Origin: CALMEH01 sp964548225
GTDB taxonomy: Bacteria; Acidobacteriota; Blastocatellia; Pyrinomonadales; Pyrinomonadaceae
Length of the DNA stretch: 64,000 bases
Direction: 5' to 3'
Assembly (NCBI GenBank): GCA_964548225.1
Contig: CAZJQP010000006.1
Coordinates: forward strand, 1-64,000
Within the stretch, counting starts at the first letter, position 1. Each line of letters begins with the position of its first letter. Below the pieces are notes generated by a model. The model ran no database searches. It had not been told where the DNA came from and saw nothing but the letters and a program-made list of their open reading frames with translations. A program made the translations under genes and the position numbers. Below are positions 50,602-59,963 of this stretch, piece by piece.

Positions 50602-51582
50602 TTATCTCAAAGAATCTTTTATGGCGCGATAGCTTTTCTTCGTGCGAATATCGTATTTTTTCGCTTTTTCCTTATCAGCAAGACGCACTTCGATTTTGCG
50701 TTCTCTGCCGTCAAGATTTTGATTAGCGGGACGATAAGTAATCATATATTGCGAACGAAGTTCTTGACTGATTTTGGTGAACGCCCGTTCAAGCGCAATC
50801 ATATCGCCCGTAAAAAACGCTTCGCCGCCGGTTGCTTCACAAAGTTCGGTCAAATATTTATCGCCCTTGTCCTTAACCGTTCCGGCATCAACGCCCGGAA
50901 CACTGCCAAGAAAACCTTCCTTTGTAGAGATGCCGAAAATCGTGGTTTCGGTTCGCTGTGCAATATCAATTGCGTCCTGCAAATCGGCGCGGCTGAAAGT
51001 ATCGTCGCCGTCGGTAATAATTACAATTACTCGTCTGCCCGGCGCATTACGGAGTTTTTCATCAGAAAATGTCCAAACTGCATCATAAAGCGCGGTTTGC
51101 GAACCCGTTTTTTTGACTTTATTTACTGCATTGTCGAGCAAATCCATTTTGTCCGTAAAATCCTGTCGCAGATTTACTTCATGGTCAAAAGTCATAAACG
51201 CCGCTTTGTCCTTGCGAAGTTGAAGAACGGTATAGATAAAATTTCTCGCCGCTTCTTTGGAAAACTGCATTTTTCCCTTTGTTGATTCAGATGTGTCCAT
51301 TAAAACGCCGACATAAACAGGCGGATTTTTCGTTTCGCTGGTAAAAAATGTAACTTCTTGCTGAACGCCATCTTCAAAAACGAGAAAATCACCTTTCTGC
51401 AAACCGGAAATTAAATCTTTTTTCTGAGTAACCGTTACCGGCAGCCGAACTTCGAAAACCTTACCTGAAAGATCAACTTCGCCCTGCCCTGTCGGAGTCG
51501 GAGTTGGCTTTTGCGCCGAAACAACTAAACAAAACGAGAAAACAAAAATTGTCGAAATAAAAAGTTGAAATAAATTCTTCAT
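50602..51582 (-). CDS. Secreted VWFA-domain protein (acidobacterial type)
   Basis: The start is set at ATG 51582-51580, which opens a signal peptide (MKNLFQLFISTIFVFSF, ending VSAQ); an earlier ATG adds 30 unlikely residues. After a Thr/Pro linker come FLVFEDGVQQEVTFF and the VWA domain with MDTSESTKGK (DxSxS) and VIIITDGDDTFS. 326 residues. It is the upstream member of the pair. Confidence 0.9.
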   Translation of the reverse strand: MKNLFQLFISTIFVFSFCLVVSAQKPTPTPTGQGEVDLSGKVFEVRLPVTVTQKKDLISGLQKGDFLVFEDGVQQEVTFFTSETKNPPVYVGVLMDTSESTKGKMQFSKEAARNFIYTVLQLRKDKAAFMTFDHEVNLRQDFTDKMDLLDNAVNKVKKTGSQTALYDAVWTFSDEKLRNAPGRRVIVIITDGDDTFSRADLQDAIDIAQRTETTIFGISTKEGFLGSVPGVDAGTVKDKGDKYLTELCEATGGEAFFTGDMIALERAFTKISQELRSQYMITYRPANQNLDGRERKIEVRLADKEKAKKYDIRTKKSYRAIKDSLR

Positions 51583-51681
51583 AACTTTTGAATTTTTGAA
51601 TAAGAAACAAAATTCTGATGCCTTCGGACAGACGTTTGTTGCCCGAAGATAACTTTTCAGTATATCAAACACAGTGAAAAT

Positions 51682-51755
51682 CGTTAATTATAAATTGTAA
51701 ATCGTAAATAGTTTCTTGCTTTTTATGATTTAGGATTTACAATTAACGGTTTACG
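51682..51755. repeat. Word-type inverted repeat (GTAAATCGTAAAT words)
   Basis: CGTTAATTATAAATTGTAAA on the left is complemented by TTTACAATTAACGGTTTACG on the right. It occupies the divergent gap between a VWFA gene and the phosphomannomutase gene and ends 6 bp before the latter's ATG. Confidence 0.82.
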
Positions 51756-51761
51756 AAAGAT

Positions 51762-53114
51762 ATGAATTCGAACATTTTCAGAGAATACGATATTCGTGGC
51801 ATTGTCGGTGAACATTTGACAGATGAAACCGTCGCCATTTTAGGCAAAGCAATCGGAACATTTTTTCATCGAAACGGCGCAAAACGCATCGCCATCGGTT
51901 ATGATGCGCGGGTTAGTTCGCCACGTTTTTGCGAACTTTTGACAAAAGGTTTTAATGAAACGGGCTGTGATGCGGTTTTAATCGGCAGAGTCCCGACTCC
52001 GGTTTTGTATCACACGGTTTTTACAAAAGACGTTGATGGCGGTGTAATGATCACCGGTTCGCACAATCCGCCCGACCACAACGGTTTTAAGATTTGTCTC
52101 GGAAAATCAACTCTTTTCGGCTCGCAAATTCAAGAGATTAAAGAAGTTGCTTTTTCGGGCGAATTTTCAAGCGGTGTGGGAACGGTTGAAAATCTGGAAG
52201 TTTTGGCAGATTACGAAGCCGATATTTTGTCGAAAATCTCGCTCGGAATGCGGAAATTAAAAGCCGTGGTTGATGGCGGAAACGGAATGGGTGGAGTTAC
52301 GGGTGTGCCAATTTACGAAAACTTGGGGGTTGAATTGGTAAAACTTTTTACCGAACCGGATTCAAACTTTCCCAATCATCATCCTGATCCGACGGTTACG
52401 GAAAATTTGCAGGATTGCATCAAAGCCGTCAAAGAATCCGGCGCAGATTTAGGCATTGCATTTGACGGCGACGGCGACCGAATCGGCGTTATTGATGAAA
52501 ACGGGCGCATCATTTGGGGCGATGAATTGATGGTTTTGCTTTCGCGTGAAATCTTGAAAGAAAAACCGAATTCGACGATTATTGCCGAAGTAAAATGTTC
52601 GCAAAATCTTTTCAATGACATTGCCGCAAACGGCGGAAACCCAATTATGTGGAAAGCCGGACATTCGCTCATAAAAGCGAAAATGAAGGAAACAAACGCC
52701 GCGCTTGCCGGAGAAATGAGCGGTCATATCTTCTTTGCCGACAGATTTTACGGTTTTGACGATGCAACCTACGCCGGCGCGAGAGTTTTGGAAATCTTGT
52801 CAAAAACCGATAAAAAATTATCCGAACTTCTTGCCGATTTGCCCGAAACATTTTCCACCCCCGAACTCCGCGTAGATTGCGCCGACGAACAAAAATTTGA
52901 AGTCGTCGCAAAAATCGCCGAAGAATTTGCGAAAACCAACGAAGTAATTACCATAGACGGTGCAAGAATTCTTTTTGAAAATGGCTGGGGCTTGGTTCGC
53001 GCTTCAAATACCCAAGCGATTTTGGTTTTAAGATTTGAAGCCGATTCGGAGGAAAATTTGAGGAAAATTCAGGAAACCGTCGAGGCTGAAGTTTTAAAGA
53101 CGATGGGACAATGA
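51762..53114 (+). CDS. manB: Phosphomannomutase/phosphoglucomutase
   Basis: Interconverts hexose 6-phosphate and 1-phosphate, feeding nucleotide-sugar synthesis. The phosphoserine loop is TGSHNPPDHNGFK, the magnesium loop FDGDGDRIGV, the sugar loop GEMSGHIFF and the phosphate loop RASNTQAILVLR. Length 450 fits the AlgC/ManB type. It could serve the sugar cluster at 11753-16066, though the genes are far apart. The exact sugar preference is not readable. Confidence 0.9.
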   Translation: MNSNIFREYDIRGIVGEHLTDETVAILGKAIGTFFHRNGAKRIAIGYDARVSSPRFCELLTKGFNETGCDAVLIGRVPTPVLYHTVFTKDVDGGVMITGSHNPPDHNGFKICLGKSTLFGSQIQEIKEVAFSGEFSSGVGTVENLEVLADYEADILSKISLGMRKLKAVVDGGNGMGGVTGVPIYENLGVELVKLFTEPDSNFPNHHPDPTVTENLQDCIKAVKESGADLGIAFDGDGDRIGVIDENGRIIWGDELMVLLSREILKEKPNSTIIAEVKCSQNLFNDIAANGGNPIMWKAGHSLIKAKMKETNAALAGEMSGHIFFADRFYGFDDATYAGARVLEILSKTDKKLSELLADLPETFSTPELRVDCADEQKFEVVAKIAEEFAKTNEVITIDGARILFENGWGLVRASNTQAILVLRFEADSEENLRKIQETVEAEVLKTMGQ

Positions 53115-53152
53115 AACGGCAAGACAGAAGTTTTTCTGTCTTGCCGTTTCAT
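53111..53152. terminator. Hairpin between convergent manB and polymerase genes
   Basis: ATGAAACGGCAAGACAGAA (53111-53129) pairs perfectly with TTCTGTCTTGCCGTTTCAT (53134-53152) around a 4-nt loop. It starts at the manB stop codon and ends 4 bp before the polymerase stop, so it can act for both. No long T-run follows. Confidence 0.82.
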
Positions 53153-53156
53153 CATA

Positions 53157-54923
53157 TCATTTGCTCCATTCATCAGAAATTTTTACGTCAACTTTCACAG
53201 GAACTTTTTTGACATATTCTTCGCCCGCATCACACATTGCTTTGCTTAGAATTTTGGCGGCATTTTCCGCGTCCGCCGCATCGCATTCAAGAATGATTTC
53301 ATCGTGAACGATATTCACGAGTTTTGCCGATGTGCCTTTAATTCGTTCGTGAAGAAAATGTAAAGCGCGTTTTAAAATATCTGCGGACGTGCCTTGGATG
53401 GGAAAATTCTTTGCGTTTCGTTGTGCGCCGGAAACTTCGCGGCGGTCGTTTTCGTCAAAGCGGAAACGATACATTCTGCCTGAAGCCGTGCGCGAAATTC
53501 TTTCCGTAACAACTTTTCGCGCCACGTCGCGCAACCACGCATCCAGCCCACGATAAGTCGAAAAATAGCGGCGCATAATGTTTTCGGCTTCTGTCTGCGT
53601 CAAACCGGTCATCAACGCAAATCTTTGCGAACCAATTCCATAAACGACACCGAAATTTAGACGTTTCGCAAAACTTCTTTGGTCGCTCGTTACTTCTTCC
53701 GCTTTCACATTGAAAACCTGTGCGGCGGTAATCGTGTGAAAATCTGCGCCCGATTTGAAAGCGTTAATAAAATTTTCATCGTTTGAAAAATCCGCTAAAA
53801 TCCGCAATTCGATTTGTGAATAATCGGCAGTTACGAGCTTTTTTCCGTCCGGCGCACGAAAGCAACTTCGATACGCTTCTTCGTGCGGAATTTGCTGAAT
53901 ATTTGGTTTGCTGCTCGAAAATCTGCCCGTCGGCGCACCGATTTGGCGGAAGTCAGAATGAATCCTGCCGGTTTCTGGCTTGATAAATTCAAGAATGTTT
54001 TCGCCGAAACTAGAAACGGATTTGGCAACGCCGCGATATTTTAAGAGTTTAGCAACAACGGGAAACTCCAGTGCAAGCGGTTCTAGCTGCCAACCGCGTG
54101 TCGTTTCCGGCACAGGAACGCCTAAGTTTTTGAGTGCATCCGTAACTTGCACTTGTGAATCGAGATTGATTTCCGCCACACCGAAAAGCGATGCTTGCGC
54201 GACACCTGCGGAAAGCATTTCTTGAAGTTCATACGCGACTTTCGTTTGTTCTTTTTTGACTTTTTCGAGTTGTTCGCGCCAACGTGCTTCGTCCAAATAA
54301 AATCCGTTCAACTCCATTGCGGCAATCGCTGTTACGCAGTCAAATTCCAATTTTGCGGCTTTTATCAAATTATCCTGTTTTAATCTTTCAACGATTCTTT
54401 CACGCAAATCAACCATAATCGCAGCATCTTTCGCCGCATATTCAACCTGCGATTGCGAAAGTTCGTCTGAATTCCAATCAGAAACTTGCTCTGATTTATC
54501 GAGTTCAACGCCGAGGAAATGCGATACGACTTCCGCGAGATTGTGCCGACGGTCTTGGTCGCCGGCAGCAATCAATTGACTGGCAAGAAGCGTGTCGAAC
54601 ATTCCGCCGACATCAATTCCGAGATGATGTCGCACCCATTTTGCGTCAAACTTCGCATTGTGCGCGATTTTTATCGGTTTCAGCGCACTTAAAATTTCCC
54701 GAAGCGGCGCAAGTTCGGGCGCGTTCTTTAAATCGGCGAACGGTTTAAGGTCAATCACGAACGTATTTTTTCCGTTGCTTAATTGCACGAGCCGCAAAAC
54801 GCCTTCGTAAGGATCAAGTGCGGTGGTTTCCGTGTCAAAACCTAAATATTCCTCCGTTTTCAAAGCATCGCAAGCCTTTTTGATGCTTTCGGCATCGGAA
54901 ATAAGTTCAAAATAAAGTTCCAT
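53157..54923 (-). CDS. Bifunctional 3'-5' exonuclease / family A DNA polymerase lacking the 5' nuclease
   Basis: A 588-residue Klenow-like polymerase. The N-terminal DnaQ-type exonuclease has its motifs intact: FDTETTALDP, IAHNAKFDAKWV and YAAKDAAIMVDL, so proofreading is likely active. Polymerase motifs are VTADYSQIELRILADFS (A), RSFAKRLNFGVVYGIG (B, O helix) and VNIVHDEIILEC (C, with the metal Asp). The FEN1-like 5' nuclease of standard PolI (about 300 residues) is absent. Whether a full-length PolA exists elsewhere cannot be told from the window. Confidence 0.92.
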   Translation of the reverse strand: MELYFELISDAESIKKACDALKTEEYLGFDTETTALDPYEGVLRLVQLSNGKNTFVIDLKPFADLKNAPELAPLREILSALKPIKIAHNAKFDAKWVRHHLGIDVGGMFDTLLASQLIAAGDQDRRHNLAEVVSHFLGVELDKSEQVSDWNSDELSQSQVEYAAKDAAIMVDLRERIVERLKQDNLIKAAKLEFDCVTAIAAMELNGFYLDEARWREQLEKVKKEQTKVAYELQEMLSAGVAQASLFGVAEINLDSQVQVTDALKNLGVPVPETTRGWQLEPLALEFPVVAKLLKYRGVAKSVSSFGENILEFIKPETGRIHSDFRQIGAPTGRFSSSKPNIQQIPHEEAYRSCFRAPDGKKLVTADYSQIELRILADFSNDENFINAFKSGADFHTITAAQVFNVKAEEVTSDQRSFAKRLNFGVVYGIGSQRFALMTGLTQTEAENIMRRYFSTYRGLDAWLRDVARKVVTERISRTASGRMYRFRFDENDRREVSGAQRNAKNFPIQGTSADILKRALHFLHERIKGTSAKLVNIVHDEIILECDAADAENAAKILSKAMCDAGEEYVKKVPVKVDVKISDEWSK

Positions 54924-55312
54924 AATTTAATTGTAAATCGTTGTAGAAAGTTTGAGAAGTTTGGGAAGGCTTATTATAAAGTGATTGGTTTCAGCTATTC
55001 GCTATTCGCTTTCAGTTATTCCAAATTTATAAAGATTTATCTTCCGAAATAACTGATAACTGATAACTGATAGCTGATAATTTCAAACTATTTAATGAAC
55101 TTCTTACTCAATTTTGTTTTTTCTGGAAAAAAGTGATTATTTTGCGTTTTTAGGTTGGAAAATTAAAGAGTTTTAGGTGTATGCTAGTATGTTAATGTTT
55201 GAGGCGAAAGTCTTTTCTTTAGCAAAATCTCTAGCGGTTTTTTAGAGAATCAAACTCTCCATTTCAAACACCAATTTAAGATACGAATTTAATACGGAAA
55301 ATTTAATATAAA
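54924..55312. other. 389-bp intergenic region between the polymerase gene and mreB
   Basis: No gene is seen. It holds a word-type inverted repeat (54989-55080), a TATAAT hexamer on the minus strand at 54978-54973 that may belong to the polymerase gene promoter (no clear -35), and a TGTATGCT extended -10-like site on the plus strand at about 55178-55185, possibly for mreB. The long (about 120-nt) leader of mreB after that site has no recognised riboswitch. Confidence 0.5.
54989..55080. repeat. Word-type inverted repeat (CAGTTAT / ATAACTG words)
   Basis: The left arm CAGCTATTCGCTATTCGC with TTTCAGTTATT faces AATAACTGATAACTGATAAC with TGATAGCTGATAA. Three exact copies of AACTGAT are on the right. 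Same word family as 39094-39181. Confidence 0.88.
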
Positions 55313-56359
55313 ATGGCATTAAAGTCTTTGTTTAGTTTATTTTCGAGCGATTTGGCGATTGACCTCGGCACGGCAAACACGCTCGTTTATGCGAAAGGTC
55401 GCGGCATTGTCGTCAGCGAGCCTTCGATTGTGGCGATTAATAAAGTTACAAATCAAGTTGAAGCCGTCGGGCGCGACGCGAAAGAGATGCTCGGCAGAAC
55501 GCCGGGAAATATTGTGGCAATTCGTCCGATGAAGGACGGCGTAATTGCGAATTTTGAAGTTACGGAAAAAATGCTTCAGCATTTTATCCGCAAAGCACAC
55601 AACGGTAAATCGTGGGTTCGTCCGCGTGTGGTTATCGGAATTCCTTCGGAAATCACACAGGTCGAACGCCGCGCCGTCGAAGATTCGGCGTATCGTGCGA
55701 AAGCGTCGGAAGTTTATCTCGTCGAAGAAGCGATGGCGGCGGCAATCGGTGCGGGTTTGCCAATTACCGAACCGCACGGAAATATGGTCGTGGACATCGG
55801 CGGCGGAACGACGGACATTGCCGTTATTTCGCTTTCGGGAATCGTTTATTCACGCGCCGTGCGTGTTGCCGGAAACGAAATGGACGAAGCGATCACGCAA
55901 TTTATCAAACGCAAATACAATCTTTTAATCGGTGAAAGAACTTCGGAAGCAATTAAAATCGCGCTCGGTTCTGGCTTTCCGCTCGATGAACCGCTTTCGA
56001 TGGACGTGCGCGGACGAAACCTTATCGAAGGAATTCCCAAAACGATTACCATCACGGACGAAGAAATCCGCGAAGCACTCTCCGATGCGGTTTCGACGAT
56101 TATCAACGCCGTGCGCGTTGCGCTCGAACGCACACCGCCGGAACTTTCCGCCGATATTGTCGAGCGCGGAATTGTTCTCACGGGCGGCGGCGCACTGCTC
56201 AAAAATCTCGATAAACGCCTGATGATTGAAACAGGCTTGCCGGTAGTTTTAGCGGACGATCCGCTTTCTTCAGTTGTGCTTGGAACGGGCAAAATGCTCT
56301 CCGATTTTGAACTTCTCAAGCGCGTCAAATGGGACAATTCATTGATGACAGGAAGTTAA
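55313..56359 (+). CDS. mreB: Rod-shape-determining actin homologue MreB
   Basis: MreB filaments steer the elongation peptidoglycan machine. Motifs: IDLGTANTLVYAKGRG (phosphate 1), GIPSEITQVERRAV (hallmark of MreB), VVDIGGGTTDIAVI (phosphate 2) and VLTGGGALLKNLD (adenosine). Length 348 is standard. First gene of mreBCD-mrdAB-PBP1A. Confidence 0.96.
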   Translation: MALKSLFSLFSSDLAIDLGTANTLVYAKGRGIVVSEPSIVAINKVTNQVEAVGRDAKEMLGRTPGNIVAIRPMKDGVIANFEVTEKMLQHFIRKAHNGKSWVRPRVVIGIPSEITQVERRAVEDSAYRAKASEVYLVEEAMAAAIGAGLPITEPHGNMVVDIGGGTTDIAVISLSGIVYSRAVRVAGNEMDEAITQFIKRKYNLLIGERTSEAIKIALGSGFPLDEPLSMDVRGRNLIEGIPKTITITDEEIREALSDAVSTIINAVRVALERTPPELSADIVERGIVLTGGGALLKNLDKRLMIETGLPVVLADDPLSSVVLGTGKMLSDFELLKRVKWDNSLMTGS

Positions 56360-56360
56360 A

Positions 56361-56441
56361 TCAATTACGAATTTCAAATTACGAATTACGAGATTGAAAA
56401 AATTGATAATTCATAATTTGAAATTTGTAATTCGTAATTGA
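56361..56441. repeat. Word-type inverted repeat at the mreB-mreC junction
   Basis: TCAATTACGAATTTCAAATT on the left is complemented by AATTTGAAATTTGTAATTCG with TAATTGA on the right. It starts 2 bp after the mreB stop and runs into the mreC leader. Confidence 0.9.
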
Positions 56442-56446
56442 GCAAG

Positions 56447-57337
56447 ATGGCAGAAAGAAGTCAGAAAGAAGTTTGGCGGCTTGCACCTTGGTTGGCGATT
56501 GTTTTGCTGTTTGGAAATTTTATCTTGATGGCATTTGATGCGCGTGATAAAAATACCAATCAAAGTTATATCCGCGTTTGGTCGCAGGCAGTTGCCGATT
56601 TTGTGCAGTCGCCGGTTACGACTGTTTCGAGTTCGGTCAGCAATTACTTTCAATCTTTTGCCAATCTGCGTTCCGCGCAGAGCGAAAACGACATTCTCAA
56701 ACAGCGCATTCAAGAACTCGAAGTCGAACTTCAACAAAAAGGCGAACTTTCATCGGAAAACGAACGTCTAAAAACACTACTCGACCTTAAAGAAAAAAGC
56801 CAATATAAAATCTTGACGGCGAGAATTATCGGGCGTGATGCGTCAAAATGGTTTTCTTCTTCGATTATCAATCGCGGAAGTCTTGACGGCGTAAAATTGA
56901 ATATGGCGGTTGTAACAAATGGCGGACTTGTCGGCAGAGTTACGGCTGTCAGCCCTTTAACGGCGCAAATTGATTTGATAACAAAGGAAAAATCCGGATT
57001 GGGCGGTGTTATCGGCGAACTTGGAAATTCAAACGCGCTCGGAGTGGTAATGGGAACGGGCAAAAAAGAAATTCTCGAAATGAGCTATGTGCCGGGAAGT
57101 GTGGAAGTTCAGGTAGGAGAAATTGTTTATACAACAGGGCAAGACGGAATTTTTCCGGCAGGTTTGAAATTAGGCGAAATAGTTGAAGTAAAATCCGGTT
57201 CGGCAACCGTTCCCCATCAAATTTTTATTCGTCCGAGTGCAAATCTTTCGGCAATGCAAGAAGTCGGCGTTCTTTTATATGAACCGCCGCAACGCCCTGA
57301 ATACGAAAAAAGTGTGCCGAATGCAGTAAAAAAATAG
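56447..57337 (+). CDS. mreC: Rod-shape-determining protein MreC
   Basis: A single membrane helix (about 12-30) and a periplasmic coiled coil (about 60-115, LRSAQSENDILKQRIQELEV) precede the beta-barrel MreC core with ARIIGRDASKWFSS, INRGSLDGVKLNMAVV and GLVGRVTAVSP. It activates PBP2 (MrdA) in the elongasome. The start at ATG 56447 is preferred over an in-frame TTG three codons earlier. 296 residues. Confidence 0.93.
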   Translation: MAERSQKEVWRLAPWLAIVLLFGNFILMAFDARDKNTNQSYIRVWSQAVADFVQSPVTTVSSSVSNYFQSFANLRSAQSENDILKQRIQELEVELQQKGELSSENERLKTLLDLKEKSQYKILTARIIGRDASKWFSSSIINRGSLDGVKLNMAVVTNGGLVGRVTAVSPLTAQIDLITKEKSGLGGVIGELGNSNALGVVMGTGKKEILEMSYVPGSVEVQVGEIVYTTGQDGIFPAGLKLGEIVEVKSGSATVPHQIFIRPSANLSAMQEVGVLLYEPPQRPEYEKSVPNAVKK

Positions 57338-57379
57338 TAGTCAGCAGTAAGAGAAGATTTTTCTGAATACTGACCACTA
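57338..57379. repeat. Word-type inverted repeat at the mreC-mreD junction
   Basis: TAGTCAGCAGTA (57338-57349) and TACTGACCACTA (57368-57379) are imperfect complements. It starts right after the mreC stop codon. This is the weakest of the mre set. Confidence 0.65.
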
Positions 57380-57385
57380 ACAATA

Positions 57386-57937
57386 ATGGAACAAGCAAAA
57401 ATCATTATCGCTTTAATTATTGCCATCGCGCTTCAATGGAGCTTGCGCGGTGTAGCGGATGTGTTTGCGTATGTTGATTTTCCATTGATTATTATTGTCT
57501 ATGCCGCATTGCAAAGAAATACGATTCGGGCAATTTTGTTAGCAACGGTGGCAGGATTACTGATTGATGCCTTGAGCGGCGGGCTTTTAGGAGCAAATGC
57601 TTTCTCTAAAACATTGATAGCATACATAGTTTCGGAGATTGTGCGGCGTGTCTATTTGGACAACCTTCTCTTGCAAATTCCCGTCATAGCAAGTGCTTGT
57701 GTTTTGGATAATTTGATTTATTACGGCTTGCATCGAATGTTCGGACAAACACCGACTGCGCCATTTATTGTTACGATTGCTTATTCAGTTATTGGCACGA
57801 CGATTGCCGGAACGATTATTTATTTGACATTGGGCAATTTCAGCGTTGAAAATATTCGTCGCAAAAGAAGACCTGATTTCTTTGCTACGCGCCGCCAAAC
57901 TCGTCGGCGCAATCCGATTCGCTTAGGAAAAAGGTAA
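57386..57937 (+). CDS. mreD: Rod-shape-determining protein MreD
   Basis: A 183-residue protein with about five membrane helices and the MreD-type core GLLIDALSGGLLGANAF. The basic C-terminal tail (RRKRRPDF) lies in the cytoplasm. MreD bridges MreB and MreC with the membrane. The stop codon lies inside the next word repeat. Confidence 0.9.
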   Translation: MEQAKIIIALIIAIALQWSLRGVADVFAYVDFPLIIIVYAALQRNTIRAILLATVAGLLIDALSGGLLGANAFSKTLIAYIVSEIVRRVYLDNLLLQIPVIASACVLDNLIYYGLHRMFGQTPTAPFIVTIAYSVIGTTIAGTIIYLTLGNFSVENIRRKRRPDFFATRRQTRRRNPIRLGKR

Positions 57938-57992
57938 TTAGTAATTGGTAATAAGTCAAAAATCAATTACCAATTTACCAATTACCAATTAC
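57933..57992. repeat. Word-type inverted repeat at the mreD-mrdA junction
   Basis: GGTAATTAGTAATTGGTAAT on the left faces ATTACCAATTTACCAATTAC on the right. The TAA stop of mreD (57935-57937) is part of the first word. Confidence 0.9.
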
Positions 57993-57996
57993 AAAA

Positions 57997-59892
57997 ATGA
58001 AGTTATACGACCACATTCAAAATCTCAGCGCGAGAGTTGCAGTAATTCACGCTATTGCGTTTATTTTGCTGACGATTCTTGGTGTGCGGCTTTATTACCT
58101 GCAAATTGTTCGCGGCGATTATTTTGCGGAAAAAGCGGAAAATCAGCGCATACGGTTAATTCCCATTTCTGCACCGCGGGGGGCGATTTTCGACCGCAAC
58201 GGAAAGATTTTGGTTGATTCACGCTCGACTTATAACATCACCCTCAACAAAGAACCGATAAAAAAAATTGATGTAACCGACCGCATTGGCGATTACGCAC
58301 AAGGGCTTGCGCTTGAACCTCAATTCGTTGTTGAAAGAATAAATCTTCTAAAAAAACAAGTCAGCGATTTTGAAGCATTGGTTTTAAAGGAAAACGCGAC
58401 GATTCAAGACATCACTTGGGTTGAATCACATTCAATGGAATTTCCCGAATTGCGAGTTGAGCTTCAACCGCAGAGAGTTTATCCGCTCAAAGAAACTTTG
58501 GCGCACGTTCTCGGCTATGTCGGCGAAATCAGTCCGAAAGAATTGGAAAAACCCGAAGTCAGAGAAAAAGGTTTTCGTCCCGGTCATATTGTCGGCAAAG
58601 GCGGGCTTGAGCAATATTATGACGAATTCTTGCGCGGGCGCGACGGTTATCGGAAAGTTATTGTTGACAGTCGTGGGCGCGTCCAATCAGAACTCGAAAT
58701 CGTGCCGCCGCAAGCCGGACAAGATTTGATTACAACGATTGACCTTGATTTACAACTCGCCGCCGAAGAGCAATTAAACAAAATGCCGACCAAGCGCGGA
58801 ACAATTATGGCGATGGACCCGAACACGGGCGAAATGCTTGCGATGGCTTCGATGCCGTCGTTTGACCCGAATATTTTTGTCCAATCCAGCAATTCGCCTG
58901 AAGGCAGAAAACAAATTGCAGCTTATTGGCAAGACGAAAAACGTCCGCTTTACAATAGGGCAATTCAAGGACGTTATCCGGCAGGTTCGACGTGGAAAAT
59001 TCCCGAATCCGTCGCCGGACTTCAGCAAGGTGTGATTACGGTTACGAATTCAAACGTTGCTTGTGGTGGCGGAATTACCATTGGCAGTAAATTTACGCGC
59101 TGTATGGGTAGTCACGGTTCTCCACCTTTGCCTTACGCGATTACGAAATCGTGCGATGGTTATTATTATCGTCTGGCTTTGAAAATGGGCATTGACGGCT
59201 TGATTAAAATGATTGAGGATTTTGATTATGACAAACGCTCAGGTATTGATTTGCCGAACGAAAAAATCAGTCAAACGCCGAAAAGTTGGCGTGCCGCAAT
59301 CGAAAAACGTGAGGGAAAATGGAGCGACATTCGCACGGTTTATGCCGGAATCGGGCAAGATACTGTAGTTGTAACACCAATTTCGATGCTTCGGGCAATT
59401 GCTTCAATAGGTGTTCAAGGCAAAATGTATGTGCCGCATTTTTTGAAGGAATTCAAGCCAATCAGCGCAATCGGCAACGAAGGCGATTTGGTTTATCAGC
59501 CGATGCGCGAAGGTTTCGGTTTTCAACGCCCTGAACCGAAAATTATCGAAATGACGAAGGAACAAGAAGAACTCGTCGTTAAAGGAATGTGGGGTGTAGT
59601 CAACGGTGGAGGAACGGCGGCGAAAATCCGTATTCCGAATTTTGACATTGCCGGAAAAACCGGCACAGCACAAGTTGCCGAACTCGGCAAAGACGTTGGC
59701 GCAAACAAAGACCACGCTTGGTTTATCAGCTTTGCGCCTGCTTACAAACCCGAAATCGCTGTGCTTTCGTTAATCGAAAACGTCGGTTTCGGCGGAAGTT
59801 TCGCTGCACCTGCTTCTCGCGGCGTTTATGAAGCATATTTGGCGAAGCGAAATCCGAATCTTGGGCAGGAGAAACAAGTGGCGGTGAAATGA
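57997..59892 (+). CDS. mrdA: Penicillin-binding protein 2, elongation transpeptidase
   Basis: The class B transpeptidase cross-links new side-wall peptidoglycan. One N-terminal membrane helix (about 17-36), pedestal domain with PRGAIFDRNGKIL, and catalytic motifs STWK (Ser nucleophile, in PAGSTWKIPES), SCD (in ITKSCDGYYY, the usual MrdA form of SxN) and KTGT (in IAGKTGTAQV). Length 631 fits. It works with RodA, encoded next. Confidence 0.95.
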   Translation: MKLYDHIQNLSARVAVIHAIAFILLTILGVRLYYLQIVRGDYFAEKAENQRIRLIPISAPRGAIFDRNGKILVDSRSTYNITLNKEPIKKIDVTDRIGDYAQGLALEPQFVVERINLLKKQVSDFEALVLKENATIQDITWVESHSMEFPELRVELQPQRVYPLKETLAHVLGYVGEISPKELEKPEVREKGFRPGHIVGKGGLEQYYDEFLRGRDGYRKVIVDSRGRVQSELEIVPPQAGQDLITTIDLDLQLAAEEQLNKMPTKRGTIMAMDPNTGEMLAMASMPSFDPNIFVQSSNSPEGRKQIAAYWQDEKRPLYNRAIQGRYPAGSTWKIPESVAGLQQGVITVTNSNVACGGGITIGSKFTRCMGSHGSPPLPYAITKSCDGYYYRLALKMGIDGLIKMIEDFDYDKRSGIDLPNEKISQTPKSWRAAIEKREGKWSDIRTVYAGIGQDTVVVTPISMLRAIASIGVQGKMYVPHFLKEFKPISAIGNEGDLVYQPMREGFGFQRPEPKIIEMTKEQEELVVKGMWGVVNGGGTAAKIRIPNFDIAGKTGTAQVAELGKDVGANKDHAWFISFAPAYKPEIAVLSLIENVGFGGSFAAPASRGVYEAYLAKRNPNLGQEKQVAVK

Positions 59893-59894
59893 TT

Positions 59895-59963
59895 CCATTT
59901 ATCATTGAACATTTATCCCCAGTTTGAGATAAATGTTCAATAATAAATGACAAATGACAAATG
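59895..59963. repeat. Word-type inverted repeat at the mrdA-mrdB junction
   Basis: CCATTTATCATTGAACATTT on the left faces AAATGTTCAATAATAAATGA and two further words (ACAAATG) on the right. The final word supplies the ATG of mrdB. The word is also seen in a shorter stretch at 24425-24470. Confidence 0.88.
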
